NCBI RefSeq assembly: GCF_023935105.1
Contig: NZ_CP096040.1
Coordinates: 5,251,001 to 5,315,000 of the forward strand
DNA length: 64,000 bases
From: Caulobacter segnis
GTDB taxonomy: Bacteria > Pseudomonadota > Alphaproteobacteria > Caulobacterales > Caulobacteraceae
Reading direction: 5' to 3'
Part shown: positions 9,731 through 18,405 of the stretch, in pieces
Numbering within the stretch: the first letter of the stretch is position 1
Layout of the letters: every line of letters begins with the position of its first letter
Notes under the pieces: model-generated
Told to the model about the DNA's origin: nothing
Database searches by the model: none
The model's input: the letters and a program-made list of their open reading frames with translations, nothing else
Program-made: the position numbers and the translations under genes

Positions 9731-10837
9731 ATGAACGACTATTCGGAATCGCGACGCGCCGGGGACCGACTGGCCGCCGGGCATGGGGTCGACGACCCTT
9801 TCGCCGCCGCGATCCGCGCCACGCGCATGGCGATGATCGTCACGGACGCGACCCAGGACGACAACCCGATCATCTTCGCCAACGACGCGTTCCTGAAGCT
9901 GACCGGTTACGAGCGCGACGAGGTCATCGGCCGCAATTGCCGCTTCCTGCAAGGCCCGGACACCGATCCCAAGGCCGTCGAAGCCCTGCACGCGGCGACC
10001 GAGGCCGGCGAGGACATCGCCATCGACCTCCTGAACTACAGGAAGGACGGCTCGACCTTCTGGAACGCCTTGTACCTCTCGCCGGTGCGCAACGACAGCG
10101 GCCGGATCGTCTACTTCTTCGGCTCGCAGTTGGACACCAGCGACAAGAAGGTCGCCGAACTCAACCTGCTCGAACGCCGTGACGACCTCGAGCAGGTGAT
10201 CGAGGCGCGCACCCAGGAGCTGCGGGAAGCCCTGGACCAGAAGACCGCCCTGCTCCACGAGGTGGACCACCGGGTGAAGAACAACCTGCAGCTCATCTCC
10301 AGCCTGCTGCTGCTGCAGAACCGGCGCGTGGCCGATCCGGCCTTGAAGGCCTCGCTCAAGGGCATGCTGGGCCGGGTCAACGCCATCGCCACCGTCCACC
10401 GCCGCCTGTTCCAAAGCGAGGACGTCGAGCGCTTCGACGTTTCGGCCTTCATCCGCGACATGGTCGCCGACCTGATGGGCTCGGCCATGCGCGACGACAT
10501 CCGCATGGAGCTGGATTTGGAACGGGTTGAGATCCCCGCCTCCAAGGCCGCGCCGTTCGCCCTGGTGATCAACGAGCTGCTGACCAACGCCCTGCGGCAC
10601 GGCTTTCCGGAAGGCCGGGGCGGCCGGATCTTCGTCGGCGTGACCCGCCGGGAAAACGATTTCAGGATCGAAATCACTGACGACGGCGTTGGACTCGCTA
10701 AGGACGGCCCAACGTCGGGTTTCGGACTCACCATCGTTCAACTGCTCTGTCAGCAGCTGAAGGCCAAATGTGAGACCGCTCCCGCGGAACCGGGTGTTCG
10801 CGTAGTCATTTTGCTGCCGGTGAACGGCGCGCATTGA
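9731..10837 (+). CDS. lovK: Blue-light-sensing LOV histidine kinase LovK
   Basis: Soluble photoreceptor kinase of 368 residues. The LOV domain (about residues 20-140) contains the flavin-adduct motif GRNCRFLQGP with the reactive cysteine at position 70. A coiled-coil linker leads to a HisKA_2/HWE-type kinase: HEVDHRVKNNLQLISSLLLLQ with His180, then ELLTNALRHG, DDGVG and GFGL for ATP binding. These positions match the studied Caulobacter LovK. Blue light forms a flavin-cysteine adduct and raises kinase activity toward LovR, which feeds into the general stress pathway and cell adhesion. ATG 9731 gives the known length; a TTG at 9719 is the alternative. lovR follows 16 bp downstream. Confidence 0.95.
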   Translation: MNDYSESRRAGDRLAAGHGVDDPFAAAIRATRMAMIVTDATQDDNPIIFANDAFLKLTGYERDEVIGRNCRFLQGPDTDPKAVEALHAATEAGEDIAIDLLNYRKDGSTFWNALYLSPVRNDSGRIVYFFGSQLDTSDKKVAELNLLERRDDLEQVIEARTQELREALDQKTALLHEVDHRVKNNLQLISSLLLLQNRRVADPALKASLKGMLGRVNAIATVHRRLFQSEDVERFDVSAFIRDMVADLMGSAMRDDIRMELDLERVEIPASKAAPFALVINELLTNALRHGFPEGRGGRIFVGVTRRENDFRIEITDDGVGLAKDGPTSGFGLTIVQLLCQQLKAKCETAPAEPGVRVVILLPVNGAH

Positions 10838-10853
10838 TTTGAGGATTTCTGTT

Positions 10854-11321
10854 ATGAGCGGCCGAACGCTCGAGGTGCTGATTGTCGAGGACGAGATGCT
10901 TCTCGCGATCGAGCTTGAACATCTGGTCGAGGAGGTGGGTTGCCACTCGCTCGGCTGCGCGATGAGTTCGGATGAGGCGGTCGACCTGGCCGAGAAGCTG
11001 CATCCCGACCTGGCCCTGGTCGACGTCCATCTCAGCGACGGCCCGACCGGCGTCGACGTGGCCCGCAAGATCTCGCAGGACTGCGGGGGCGTGGCGCTGT
11101 TCATGACCGCCAACGTCAAGCGCCTGCCCGACGACTTCGCCGGCGCCTGCGGCGTGATCGGCAAGCCCTATTCCGAACACGGGGTGAAGACCGCCCTCGG
11201 CTATCTCAGCTACTGCCTGACGGAGGGACATGCCCCCGGCCCCGCGCCGGTCGGCCTGACCCTGGCCCCGGCCTATGCCGCGCTGTGGGGTCTCGACGAC
11301 GTCATGCAACGGACGGCCTGA
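10854..11321 (+). CDS. lovR: Single-domain response regulator LovR
   Basis: Receiver protein of 155 residues with no output domain. It has the acidic pocket (VEDE near residue 12), the phospho-acceptor Asp57 in LALVDVHL, a Thr in FMTAN and the Lys in IGKPYS. It is the partner of LovK and acts as a phosphate sink or back-signal that tunes the general stress response. GAGGA at 10841-10845 is 8 bp before the ATG. It shares the sigma-T promoter ahead of lovK, and its stop codon overlaps the start of the SemiSWEET gene by one base (TGATG), so the three genes form one transcription unit. Confidence 0.94.
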   Translation: MSGRTLEVLIVEDEMLLAIELEHLVEEVGCHSLGCAMSSDEAVDLAEKLHPDLALVDVHLSDGPTGVDVARKISQDCGGVALFMTANVKRLPDDFAGACGVIGKPYSEHGVKTALGYLSYCLTEGHAPGPAPVGLTLAPAYAALWGLDDVMQRTA

Positions 11322-11593
11322 TGGCCGTGCCGCCGGTCGCCGCCGTCGTCGGCGCCGCCGCCGCCCTGCTCTCGATCACCAGCTTCGCGCCCCAGATCGT
11401 CAAGATCTGGAAGGAGAAGGACGCCTCGTCCGTCTCGCTGCGCACCTATGTCGTCACGGTCACCGGCTTCGCGTGCTGGATCGTCTACGGGATCCTGATC
11501 AAGGCCTGGCCGGTGATCGCCTCCAACATCGCCTGCCTGCTGATGTCGGGCGCGGTGCTGCTGATGAAGTGGCGGTTCGATCGCCGGGCGTGA
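11321..11593 (+). CDS. SemiSWEET family sugar transporter
   Basis: Small membrane protein of 90 residues with three predicted helices and the proline-containing motif [21 protein letters not shown] typical of SemiSWEET/PQ-loop proteins. Two copies form a pore that carries sugars by facilitated diffusion. Length is normal for the family. It overlaps the lovR stop by one base, so it is probably translated by coupling and expressed with the light/stress module. The substrate is not known. Confidence 0.85.
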   Translation: MAVPPVAAVVGAAAALLSITSFAPQIVKIWKEKDASSVSLRTYVVTVTGFACWIVYGILIKAWPVIASNIACLLMSGAVLLMKWRFDRRA

Positions 11594-11681
11594 GACCCCC
11601 TTTTTAGTGACAGGGGGGGCGGGGTCCGCTATCGAGGCGCCGCCTATTTCGCATCCCAATCCTGTACTGAGGGACCGCCCC

Positions 11682-12596
11682 TTGACCGACGCCGCCGAGG
11701 AAGCCGGCTGGGCCACCGCCAAGACCCTGGCCGAGGCCCTGCCCTACATCCAGATCTACGACCGCGAAACGGTCGTGATCAAATACGGCGGCCATGCCAT
11801 GGGCCAGGAAGAGGTGGCCAAGGTCTTCGCCGCCGACGCGGTGCTGCTGAAGCTGCTGGGCGTCCACCCGGTGGTCGTGCACGGCGGCGGTCCGCAGATC
11901 AGCCGCATGCTGGACAAGGCCGGCGTCAAGTCGACCTTCGTCGACGGCCTGCGCGTCACCGACGAAGCCACCATGGAAGTGGCCGAGATGGTCCTGTCGG
12001 GCGCGATCAACAAGGAGATCGCCAACTGGATCACCCTGGCCGGCGCCGAGGCCGACGTGCGCGGCGTGGGCCTGTCCGGCAAGGACGCCCGGATGATCAC
12101 CGCCGAGAAGGTGACCCGCACCCGCAAGGATCCGGACAGCAACATCGAGCAGGTCGTCGACCTGGGCTTCGTGGGCGAGCCGACCAAGGTCGATCCGCAC
12201 ATCATCCAGGCCCTGCTGACCTCCGAGACCGACTACATCCCGGTGATCGCGCCGATCGGCGTCTCGACGCAGGGCGAGACCTTCAACATCAACGCCGACA
12301 CCGTGGCCGGCGCCTTGGCGGGCGCGCTGAAGGCCAAGCGGATGCTGATGCTGACCGACATCAAGGGCGTGCTGGACGCCAATGGCGAACTGATCCGCCA
12401 GATGACGCTGGAAGAGGCCCGCGCGCTGATCGAGACCGGCGTGGCCACCGGCGGCATGATCCCCAAGCTGGAAAACGCCATCCACGCCGTGGAGTCGGGC
12501 GTCGAGGCCGTGGTCATCCTGGACGGCCGCCGGCCGCACGCCATGCTGGTCGAGCTGTTCAGCGAGCATGGCGCGGGCACGCTCATCTCGAAATGA
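11682..12596 (+). CDS. argB: Acetylglutamate kinase
   Basis: Second enzyme of arginine synthesis: phosphorylates N-acetyl-L-glutamate with ATP in the cytoplasm. The 304-residue protein has the kinase glycine motifs ([17 protein letters not shown]), the substrate loop [15 protein letters not shown] and [21 protein letters not shown] start at 11682 is chosen because GAGGGA sits 8 bp ahead and the protein then begins where the family does; a GTG at 11607 would add an atypical extension. A weak housekeeping promoter candidate (GTGACAGG, 13 bp, GCTATCGA) lies at 11607-11635. It overlaps the next gene by ATGA. Confidence 0.95.
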   Translation: MTDAAEEAGWATAKTLAEALPYIQIYDRETVVIKYGGHAMGQEEVAKVFAADAVLLKLLGVHPVVVHGGGPQISRMLDKAGVKSTFVDGLRVTDEATMEVAEMVLSGAINKEIANWITLAGAEADVRGVGLSGKDARMITAEKVTRTRKDPDSNIEQVVDLGFVGEPTKVDPHIIQALLTSETDYIPVIAPIGVSTQGETFNINADTVAGALAGALKAKRMLMLTDIKGVLDANGELIRQMTLEEARALIETGVATGGMIPKLENAIHAVESGVEAVVILDGRRPHAMLVELFSEHGAGTLISK

Positions 12597-13258
12597 GCGC
12601 CGACCTTTCGCACGTCGACACCTGGCTGTTCGACCTCGACAACACCCTGTACCCGCTGGAAAGCGCGTTCATGGGCCTGATCGAGGCCAGGATGACCGAC
12701 TTCGTGGCGCGCGAGACGGGACTTCCGCGTGAAGAAGCGCGCGCCCTGCAGCATGGCTATTTCACCGAGCACGGCACGACGCTGGCGGGGCTGATGGCCA
12801 ATCATGGCATCGAGCCCAAGGCCTTCCTGGACGAGGTGCACGACGTCTCGATGGACGCCCTGATCCCCAGCCCCGCGCTGCGCGCGGCCATCGCCCGCCT
12901 GCCGGGTCGCCGGCTGATCTTCACCAACGGCTCGCTGGGCCACGCCGAGCGGGTGCTGACCCACCTGAACCTGCGCGACCTGTTCTCCGAGATCTTCGCC
13001 ATCGAGACGGCCGACTACGTGCCCAAACCCTCGCTGGCCACCTTCGACAAGATCACCAAGCTGCACGCCATCGATCCGCCGATGACCGCCTTCTTCGAGG
13101 ACAGCGAGAAGAACCTCGCGCCGGCCGCGCGACTGGGCATGACCACCATCCTGGTCGGTCCGCACGCGGCGGACTCCACCTCCGAACACGTCCATTTCCG
13201 CACCAACGACCTCGCCGAGTTCCTGAGCTCGGCCCGCCTGCAAGGAAGCCAAGCATGA
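12593..13258 (+). CDS. HAD-superfamily hydrolase, pyrimidine 5'-nucleotidase type
   Basis: Phosphatase of 221 residues. All four HAD motifs are visible: DLDNTLYP with the nucleophile Asp, FTNGS, the Lys in VPKPSLATF and EDSEKNL for magnesium. The helical cap between motifs I and II matches the SDT1/pyrimidine 5'-nucleotidase subgroup. It overlaps argB (ATGA) upstream and dapD (ATGA) downstream, so the three are coupled. The cellular substrate is uncertain; nucleotide monophosphates are likely from the subgroup. Confidence 0.85.
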   Translation: MSADLSHVDTWLFDLDNTLYPLESAFMGLIEARMTDFVARETGLPREEARALQHGYFTEHGTTLAGLMANHGIEPKAFLDEVHDVSMDALIPSPALRAAIARLPGRRLIFTNGSLGHAERVLTHLNLRDLFSEIFAIETADYVPKPSLATFDKITKLHAIDPPMTAFFEDSEKNLAPAARLGMTTILVGPHAADSTSEHVHFRTNDLAEFLSSARLQGSQA

Positions 13259-14100
13259 GCGCCGTCACCCTCTCGGACCTGCAAACCGAGATCGAAGCCG
13301 CCTGGGAAGCCCGCGCCGACGTCTCGACCGCCACCACCGGCCCGGTCCGCACCGCCATCGAGGAGTCCCTGCTGCTGCTCGACAGCGGCAAGGTCCGCGT
13401 CTCCGAGAAGGTCGACGGCGAGTGGGTCACCCACCAGTGGCTGAAGAAGGCCGTGCTGCTGTCGTTCCGCCTGAACCCCAACACCGTCATGCGCGCCGGG
13501 ACCCTGGGCGGCGGCGTCGGTCCGTGGTGGGACAAGGTGGCGAACAAGTTCGACGGCTGGGACGCCCCGCAGTTCGAGGCCGGCGGCTTCCGCGCCGTCC
13601 CGGGCGCTATCGTCCGTCGCGGCGCCCACATCGGCAAGAACGTCATTCTGATGCCGTCGTTCGTGAACATCGGCGGCTTCGTCGACGAAGGCACGATGGT
13701 CGACACCTGGGTCACGGTCGGCTCGTGCGCCCAGATCGGCAAGAACGTCCACCTGTCGGGCGGCGTCGGCATCGGCGGCGTGCTGGAGCCCCTGCAGGCC
13801 AACCCGACCATCATCGAGGACAACTGCTTCATCGGCGCCCGCTCGGAAGTCGTCGAGGGCGTAGTGGTCGGCGAGGGATCGGTCCTGTCGATGGGCGTGT
13901 TCATCAGCGCCTCGACCAAGATCGTCGACCGCAAGACCGGCGCCGTCCACATCGGCAAGGTCCCGCCCTACAGCGTCGTCGTCCCCGGCAGCCTGCCCGA
14001 CCCGAACGGCGGCCCCAGCCTGTACTGCGCCGTGATCGTGAAGACCGTCGACGCCCAGACCCGCTCGAAGACCTCGATCAACGACCTGCTGCGGGACTAG
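13255..14100 (+). CDS. dapD: Tetrahydrodipicolinate N-succinyltransferase
   Basis: Lysine/diaminopimelate pathway enzyme of 281 residues: transfers succinyl from succinyl-CoA to tetrahydrodipicolinate. An N-terminal helical domain is followed by a left-handed beta-helix of hexapeptide repeats ([60 protein letters not shown]). Length is normal. It is translationally coupled to the HAD gene. DapE, which removes the succinyl group two steps later, is encoded 5 kb downstream on the other strand. Confidence 0.96.
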   Translation: MSAVTLSDLQTEIEAAWEARADVSTATTGPVRTAIEESLLLLDSGKVRVSEKVDGEWVTHQWLKKAVLLSFRLNPNTVMRAGTLGGGVGPWWDKVANKFDGWDAPQFEAGGFRAVPGAIVRRGAHIGKNVILMPSFVNIGGFVDEGTMVDTWVTVGSCAQIGKNVHLSGGVGIGGVLEPLQANPTIIEDNCFIGARSEVVEGVVVGEGSVLSMGVFISASTKIVDRKTGAVHIGKVPPYSVVVPGSLPDPNGGPSLYCAVIVKTVDAQTRSKTSINDLLRD

Positions 14101-14151
14101 TCGCCCGCACCCCAGCGCCCTAAGGTTGTCCCCGTCGAACGGGGACGACCG

Positions 14152-14604
14152 ATGGGTTGGCTGAAGCCTTATTTCATGACGAGGGGCCGGCTGACGCCCC
14201 TGCAGTATTGGCGCCTGCAGTTGCGCCTGATGCTCGCGCTGGCCGTCGTCGCCGTCGTGACCTGCTTGGCCACCATCGCCGGCGGCTGGCTGGGCGCCGC
14301 ACCCTGCCTGTTCGCGATTCCGATCTTCCTGGCCGGCCTGATCGCGGGACTGCGGCGGCTTCACGATCGCGGCAAGGGCGTCGTCTGGCTGGCGATCTTC
14401 ACCCTCGGTCCCGCCGCCTTGGCGGCGCCCGCCCGCCTGATCGAACGCGGCGCCTCGGCCGGCCTGATGCTGGGCGCGTTGCTGCTGGCCTTGGCGGGCC
14501 TGTTGCTGACGATCTGGGCCTGGATCGAGATCGGCTTCCTACGCGGCCAGAAGGGGCCGAACCGCTACGGACCCGATCCCAGGGCGCTGTCCTCGGCCGC
14601 GTAG
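14152..14604 (+). CDS. DUF805 family membrane protein
   Basis: Inner-membrane protein of 150 residues with four predicted helices. The start (LTPLQYWRLQL) and the LRRLHDRGKG loop followed by a G-P-N-R-Y-G-P-D end are hallmarks of DUF805. The role is unknown. It lies 51 bp after dapD on the same strand. Confidence 0.8.
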   Translation: MGWLKPYFMTRGRLTPLQYWRLQLRLMLALAVVAVVTCLATIAGGWLGAAPCLFAIPIFLAGLIAGLRRLHDRGKGVVWLAIFTLGPAALAAPARLIERGASAGLMLGALLLALAGLLLTIWAWIEIGFLRGQKGPNRYGPDPRALSSAA

Positions 14605-14740
14605 TCGAACTGCTCGTAGGGCCAGCACCGCAAACGCCGCGCGCCAGTCGTGCTTGGCGGCGCGCGCGATCGGGTCGTTGCGATCCTTCTCGCCGACCTC
14701 GAGAAATCGGCGACCAGCGCCTAGCCCGACGCCCGCCCCG
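14571..14740 (-). pseudogene. Possible coding remnant of unknown origin
   Basis: Reading the minus strand gives a protein-like stretch (RFLEVGEKDRNDPIARAAKH, then DWRAAFAVL) that shifts frame near 14620 into PYEQFDYAAEDSALG. It has no start, lacks a terminal stop in a sensible place, and its end runs antisense into the DUF805 gene. It may be a decayed gene end or chance; I do not recognise a family. Confidence 0.25.
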
Positions 14741-14814
14741 CCCCGCCCGTGTCGAGCACAAGGGGATCCAGTACGGCGTGACTAGGAATCGAAATCAGGT
14801 CCGTCGAGGCGCCG

Positions 14815-15150
14815 CTAGTGCGTCGCCTCGTTCAGTTGCTTCTTGCTCTCGGCCGCGCCTTCCTTGGCGTCCTTCTTCAGGTCGCGGCCAGCTTCCTTGG
14901 CTTCCTGGCTGGCCTTGGCGCCCAGCTCCTTGGCCTGGTCGGCGACCTCGCCGGCCGTTTCCTTCGTGCTTTCCTTGATCGCCGTGCCCGCTTCCTTGAC
15001 GTCGGGGTCGTTGGCGATGTTGTGGGCGGCGTCCTTGATGTCGGAAGCGGCGGCCTGCGCGCCCTCCTTCACCTCGGTGGCGTGCTCCTGCGAGCAGGCG
15101 GTCATGGTCAGGGCCACGGCGCAGCCGGCGACGAACAGAATGGAACGCAT
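14815..15150 (-). CDS. Small stress lipoprotein with Ala/Lys/Glu repeats
   Basis: 111 residues. A lipoprotein signal (MRSILFVAGCAVALTMTAC) puts the acylated cysteine at residue 19. The mature part is highly charged and helical with repeated Lys-Glu-Ala units (AGTAIKESTKETAGEVADQA, KELGAKASQEAKEAGRDLKK), like late-embryogenesis-type or YtxH-like stress proteins. ATG 15150 is chosen for the signal peptide and the AGGGAG ahead of it. A consensus general-stress promoter lies 42 bp upstream, which supports a stress role in the envelope. The exact function is unknown. Confidence 0.8.
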   Translation of the reverse strand: MRSILFVAGCAVALTMTACSQEHATEVKEGAQAAASDIKDAAHNIANDPDVKEAGTAIKESTKETAGEVADQAKELGAKASQEAKEAGRDLKKDAKEGAAESKKQLNEATH

Positions 15151-15191
15151 GGTCTGGCTCCCTAGAATTGGTTCTGGTGTGTCGGCTGGAT

Positions 15192-15216
15192 AACGAAACC
15201 CCACGGCCCAGGTTCC
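15192..15216 (-). promoter_or_regulatory. General-stress (EcfG/sigma-T) promoter of the small lipoprotein
   Basis: On the minus strand GGAAC (15216-15212), 16 bp spacer, CGTT (15195-15192): exact consensus with the same spacing as at lovK. Confidence 0.75.
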
Positions 15217-15260
15217 GACTTCGACTTTCCCCGACGGCCCGGGGCGTCTAAACCCCCGCC

Positions 15261-16187
15261 ATGCGCATCGCCTTCCTCGGCACTCCCGACTTCGCCGTGA
15301 CCTGCCTGGCCGAACTGGTCGCCTCGGGCCACGAGATCGTCGCCGTCTATTCCCAGCCGCCGGCCCCGCGCGGGCGCGGCCAGGACCTCAAGCCCTCGCC
15401 GGTCCACGCCTTCGCCGAAGGCCTAGGCCTGCCGGTCCGCACGCCGGTCTCGATGAAGACGCCGGAAGAGATTGCGGCCTTCCAGGCCCTGGAGCTGGAC
15501 GCCGCCGTCGTCGTCGCCTTCGGCCAGATCCTGGTGAAGGCGGTGCTGGAGGCGCCCAAGTTCGGCTGCTTCAACCTGCACGCCTCGCTGCTGCCGCGCT
15601 GGCGCGGCGCGGCCCCGATCCAGCGGGCGATCATGGCCGGCGACGCGGTCACCGGCGTCCAGGTCATGCGGATGAGCGAGGGCCTCGACGAGGGTCCGAT
15701 CCTGATGTCGCAGCAGGTGGCCATCGCCGACGACGACACCGTCGCCAGCCTGCATGACAAGCTGGCCGCCACCGGCGCGCGCCTGCTGCCGGTCGCCCTG
15801 GCCGCCATCGAGCGCGGCGTGGTCCAAGAGACGCCCCAGGCCGAGGACGGCGTCACCTACGCCAAGAAGATCAAGTCGGCCGAGGCCCGCATCGACTGGA
15901 CTCGCCCGGCCGCCGAGGTCGACCGCCACATCCGGGGCCTGTCGCCCTTCCCCGGGGCGTGGTTCGAGGCGCCTTCGGACAAGGGGCCCGTGCGCGTGAA
16001 AGCCCTGCTGTCGCGCGTTGAAGCGACCTCGGGAACACCCGGAACCGCGCTGGACGACAGCTTGCTGATCGCCTGCGGTGAAGGCTCCGTGCGCCTGCTC
16101 AAGGCCCAGCGCGAAGGCAAGGGCGCCCAGGACGCGCAGACCTTCACCCGCGGCTTCCCCGTCTTGGCCGGGACCGTGCTGGCCTGA
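15261..16187 (+). CDS. fmt: Methionyl-tRNA formyltransferase
   Basis: Adds a formyl group from 10-formyltetrahydrofolate to initiator Met-tRNA. The 308-residue protein has the Rossmann start [13 protein letters not shown], the catalytic region [20 protein letters not shown] and the C-terminal OB-type domain. Its stop overlaps the truA start by one base. In many bacteria def precedes fmt; here def is 5.6 kb away on the other strand. Confidence 0.97.
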   Translation: MRIAFLGTPDFAVTCLAELVASGHEIVAVYSQPPAPRGRGQDLKPSPVHAFAEGLGLPVRTPVSMKTPEEIAAFQALELDAAVVVAFGQILVKAVLEAPKFGCFNLHASLLPRWRGAAPIQRAIMAGDAVTGVQVMRMSEGLDEGPILMSQQVAIADDDTVASLHDKLAATGARLLPVALAAIERGVVQETPQAEDGVTYAKKIKSAEARIDWTRPAAEVDRHIRGLSPFPGAWFEAPSDKGPVRVKALLSRVEATSGTPGTALDDSLLIACGEGSVRLLKAQREGKGAQDAQTFTRGFPVLAGTVLA

Positions 16188-16945
16188 TGCCCCGCTACCG
16201 CCTCCTCGTCGAGTATGACGGCCGCCCTTACAGCGGCTTCCAGGCCCAGGCCCTGCTGCCGTCGGTGCAGGGCGCGATCGAGGCGGCGGTGAAGGCGTTC
16301 AGCGGCCAGGACGTGCGCATCGCCGCCGCCGGCCGCACCGACACCGGCGTCCACGCCACCGGCCAGGTGGTCCATGTCGACCTCGACAAGGACTGGCCAG
16401 CCCAGACCGTGTTCAACGCCCTCAACGCCCACCTGACCCGCGAGGCGGTGTCGATCCTGTCCGCCCAGGTCGCCGAGGACGGCTGGCACGCCCGCTTCTC
16501 GGCCAACGAACGGCGCTACCTCTACCGGATCCTCAACCGCCGCGCCCCGCCGGCCCTGGACAAGGGTCGGGTCTGGCACATGAAGAAGGACCTGGACCAC
16601 GAGGCCATGCACGCCGCCGCCCAGCACCTGGTCGGCCTGCATGACTTCACCACCTTCCGCGACATGCACTGCCAGGCCAAGAGCCCGGTGAAGACCCTGG
16701 ACGTCGCCCGCGTGCGCCGGGTCGGCGAGGAGATCCACCTGGACTTCGAGGCGCGGTCCTTCCTGCATCGCCAGGTGCGGTCGATGACCGGCACCCTGGT
16801 CGAGGTCGGCGCGGGTCGCTGGACGCCGGACGACGTCAAGGCGGCGCTGGAGGCCAAGGACCGGCGCGAATGCGGGCCTGTGGCGCCGGCGGACGGGCTT
16901 TATCTGGTGGGGGTGGGGTATGGTGAGGCGACTCCCCCCACCTGA
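16187..16945 (+). CDS. truA: tRNA pseudouridine(38-40) synthase
   Basis: Converts uridines 38-40 of the tRNA anticodon stem to pseudouridine. 252 residues; the catalytic Asp is in [15 protein letters not shown], with the [11 protein letters not shown] and [18 protein letters not shown] motifs of the family. It is translationally coupled to fmt. The last three codons and the stop fall inside a palindromic repeat element, so the C-terminal tail (TPPT) was probably set by that insertion. Confidence 0.96.
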   Translation: MPRYRLLVEYDGRPYSGFQAQALLPSVQGAIEAAVKAFSGQDVRIAAAGRTDTGVHATGQVVHVDLDKDWPAQTVFNALNAHLTREAVSILSAQVAEDGWHARFSANERRYLYRILNRRAPPALDKGRVWHMKKDLDHEAMHAAAQHLVGLHDFTTFRDMHCQAKSPVKTLDVARVRRVGEEIHLDFEARSFLHRQVRSMTGTLVEVGAGRWTPDDVKAALEAKDRRECGPVAPADGLYLVGVGYGEATPPT

Positions 16946-17042
16946 CCGCTTCGCGGTCGTCCGCCCCCAAAGGCGGGCGGAAGGAAGGCGCACGACCTTC
17001 TTCCCCCTCCGGGGGAGGAGCGCCGAAGGCGCGGAGGGGGCC
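16934..17042. repeat. Palindromic intergenic repeat, family B copy 1
   Basis: About 109 bp with several internal hairpins (GACCGCTTCGCGGTC; CCCCCTCCGGGGGAGG). The same element occurs in the opposite orientation at 28102-28200. It overlaps the end of truA. Confidence 0.8.
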
Positions 17043-17047
17043 GGCTC

Positions 17048-17968
17048 CTACAGCACCGAGCAGTTGGTGATCTGGCTGAACGCCTCCAACGCCGCCGTGC
17101 CGACCACGCTGGTGCCGAAGCGGTCCAGTTCCGGCGCCCACACCGCCACCGTCGCCTTGCCGGGGATCACCGCCACGATCCCGCCGCCGACGCCGCTCTT
17201 GGCCGGCAGGCCGACGCGATAGGCGAAGTTGCCGACGCTGTCATAGATGCCGCAGGTCAGCAGCAGGGCGTTCAGCCGTCGGGTCAGGCGCTCGGGGAAT
17301 ACCGTCTCCTGAGCGACCGGCGAAAAGCCGCCCGCCGCCAGCGGCAGGAAGGCCCGCGCCAGCTGGCGGCAGCTCATGGTCAGGGCGCACTGGCGGCAAT
17401 AGGCGGCCACGACGCTCTCGGGATCGTGGTTCAGCGTGCCCTTGCCGCGCATCAGGCTGGCGATGGCGCGGTTTTGCCAGGCGTTGGCCAGTTCCGAGGC
17501 CGCCACGGTCGGGTCGATCTCGAGCCGCTCGTCGGCGAGGAAGCCGGCGAAGTCGCGGACCAGGGCGGCGGGATCCTGGGTCACGTCCATCAGCACGTCG
17601 GTGATCGCCAGCGCCCCGGCGTTGATGAACGGATTGCGCGGCACGCCCCGCTCGGCTTCCAGCAGGGACAGGTGGTTGAACGGCGTGCCGGACGGCTCCT
17701 TGCCCACCCGCGTCCAGGTCTCGTCGCCCAGGCGATTGAGCGCCAGCCCCAGGGCGAAGACCTTGGTGATGCTCTGGACCGAGAAGCCCTCGTCGGCGTC
17801 GCCGATCACATGCTCGTCGCCGTCGACCGTGCGGACGGCCATGCCGAACTTGCTCCCCGGCACGCCGGCCAGTTCCGGGATGTAGTCGGCGGTCCGCCCC
17901 TTGCCGAAGTGCGGCTTGACCAGCACGGCCACCTCGGCCAGCACGTCGGGGATCGAGAGCGCCTTCAC
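17048..17968 (-). CDS. glsA: Glutaminase A
   Basis: Hydrolyses glutamine to glutamate and ammonia in the cytoplasm. 306 residues. The serine-lysine pair of the beta-lactamase-like fold is in SVQSITKVF (Ser66, Lys69). Family motifs PFNHLSLLE, NPFINAGALA and the C-terminal KSGVGGGIVAVIPGK are present. The start is GTG 17968, which overlaps the stop of the EamA gene (GTGA); this gives the normal family length. Confidence 0.95.
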   Translation of the reverse strand: MKALSIPDVLAEVAVLVKPHFGKGRTADYIPELAGVPGSKFGMAVRTVDGDEHVIGDADEGFSVQSITKVFALGLALNRLGDETWTRVGKEPSGTPFNHLSLLEAERGVPRNPFINAGALAITDVLMDVTQDPAALVRDFAGFLADERLEIDPTVAASELANAWQNRAIASLMRGKGTLNHDPESVVAAYCRQCALTMSCRQLARAFLPLAAGGFSPVAQETVFPERLTRRLNALLLTCGIYDSVGNFAYRVGLPAKSGVGGGIVAVIPGKATVAVWAPELDRFGTSVVGTAALEAFSQITNCSVL

Positions 17969-18405
17969 ACGCGCACCGCGACCAGCACCGCGCCGCCCGC
18001 GATCAGCGCCACGCCCAGCCAGTTCACCGGCGACAGCTTCTCGCCCAGGAAGACGGCGGCGATGATCGCCACGAACACGACGCTGAGCTTGTCGATCGGC
18101 GCGACCTTGGCCGCCTCGCCGATCTTCAGGGCCCGGAAATAGCAGAGCCACGAGGCTCCGGTGGCCAGGCCCGACAGCACCAGGAACAGCCACGACCGAC
18201 GGGCGATCTCGCCCGGCGCGCGCCACTCGCCCGACACCGTGACGACCAAGGCGGCGAAGGCCAGGATCACCACGGTCCGCACCAGGGTCGCGAGGTTGGA
18301 GCCGACGCCCTCGACGCCGATCTTGGCCAGGATCGCGGTCAGGGCCGCGAACACCGCCGAGGCCAGGGCCCAGAAGGGCCAACTCGCCAGGACGGCCTTG
18401 GCCAT
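17965..18405 (-). CDS. Half-size EamA/DMT-family transporter
   Basis: 146 residues with about five predicted membrane helices; contains FRALKIGEAAKVAPIDKLSV and the final helix WLGVALIAGGAVLV of EamA domains. Most DMT transporters have two such repeats of about 145 residues, so this single-repeat form would have to work as a dimer. It overlaps dapE by one base and glsA by four, forming a dapE-EamA-glsA operon. An amino acid or related metabolite is a plausible substrate from context only. Confidence 0.82.
   Translation of the reverse strand: MAKAVLASWPFWALASAVFAALTAILAKIGVEGVGSNLATLVRTVVILAFAALVVTVSGEWRAPGEIARRSWLFLVLSGLATGASWLCYFRALKIGEAAKVAPIDKLSVVFVAIIAAVFLGEKLSPVNWLGVALIAGGAVLVAVRV

Noticed and set aside
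11607-11681. N-terminal extension of ArgB from an upstream GTG
   Set aside because: The extra residues are not typical of the enzyme, while the TTG at 11682 has a good ribosome site.
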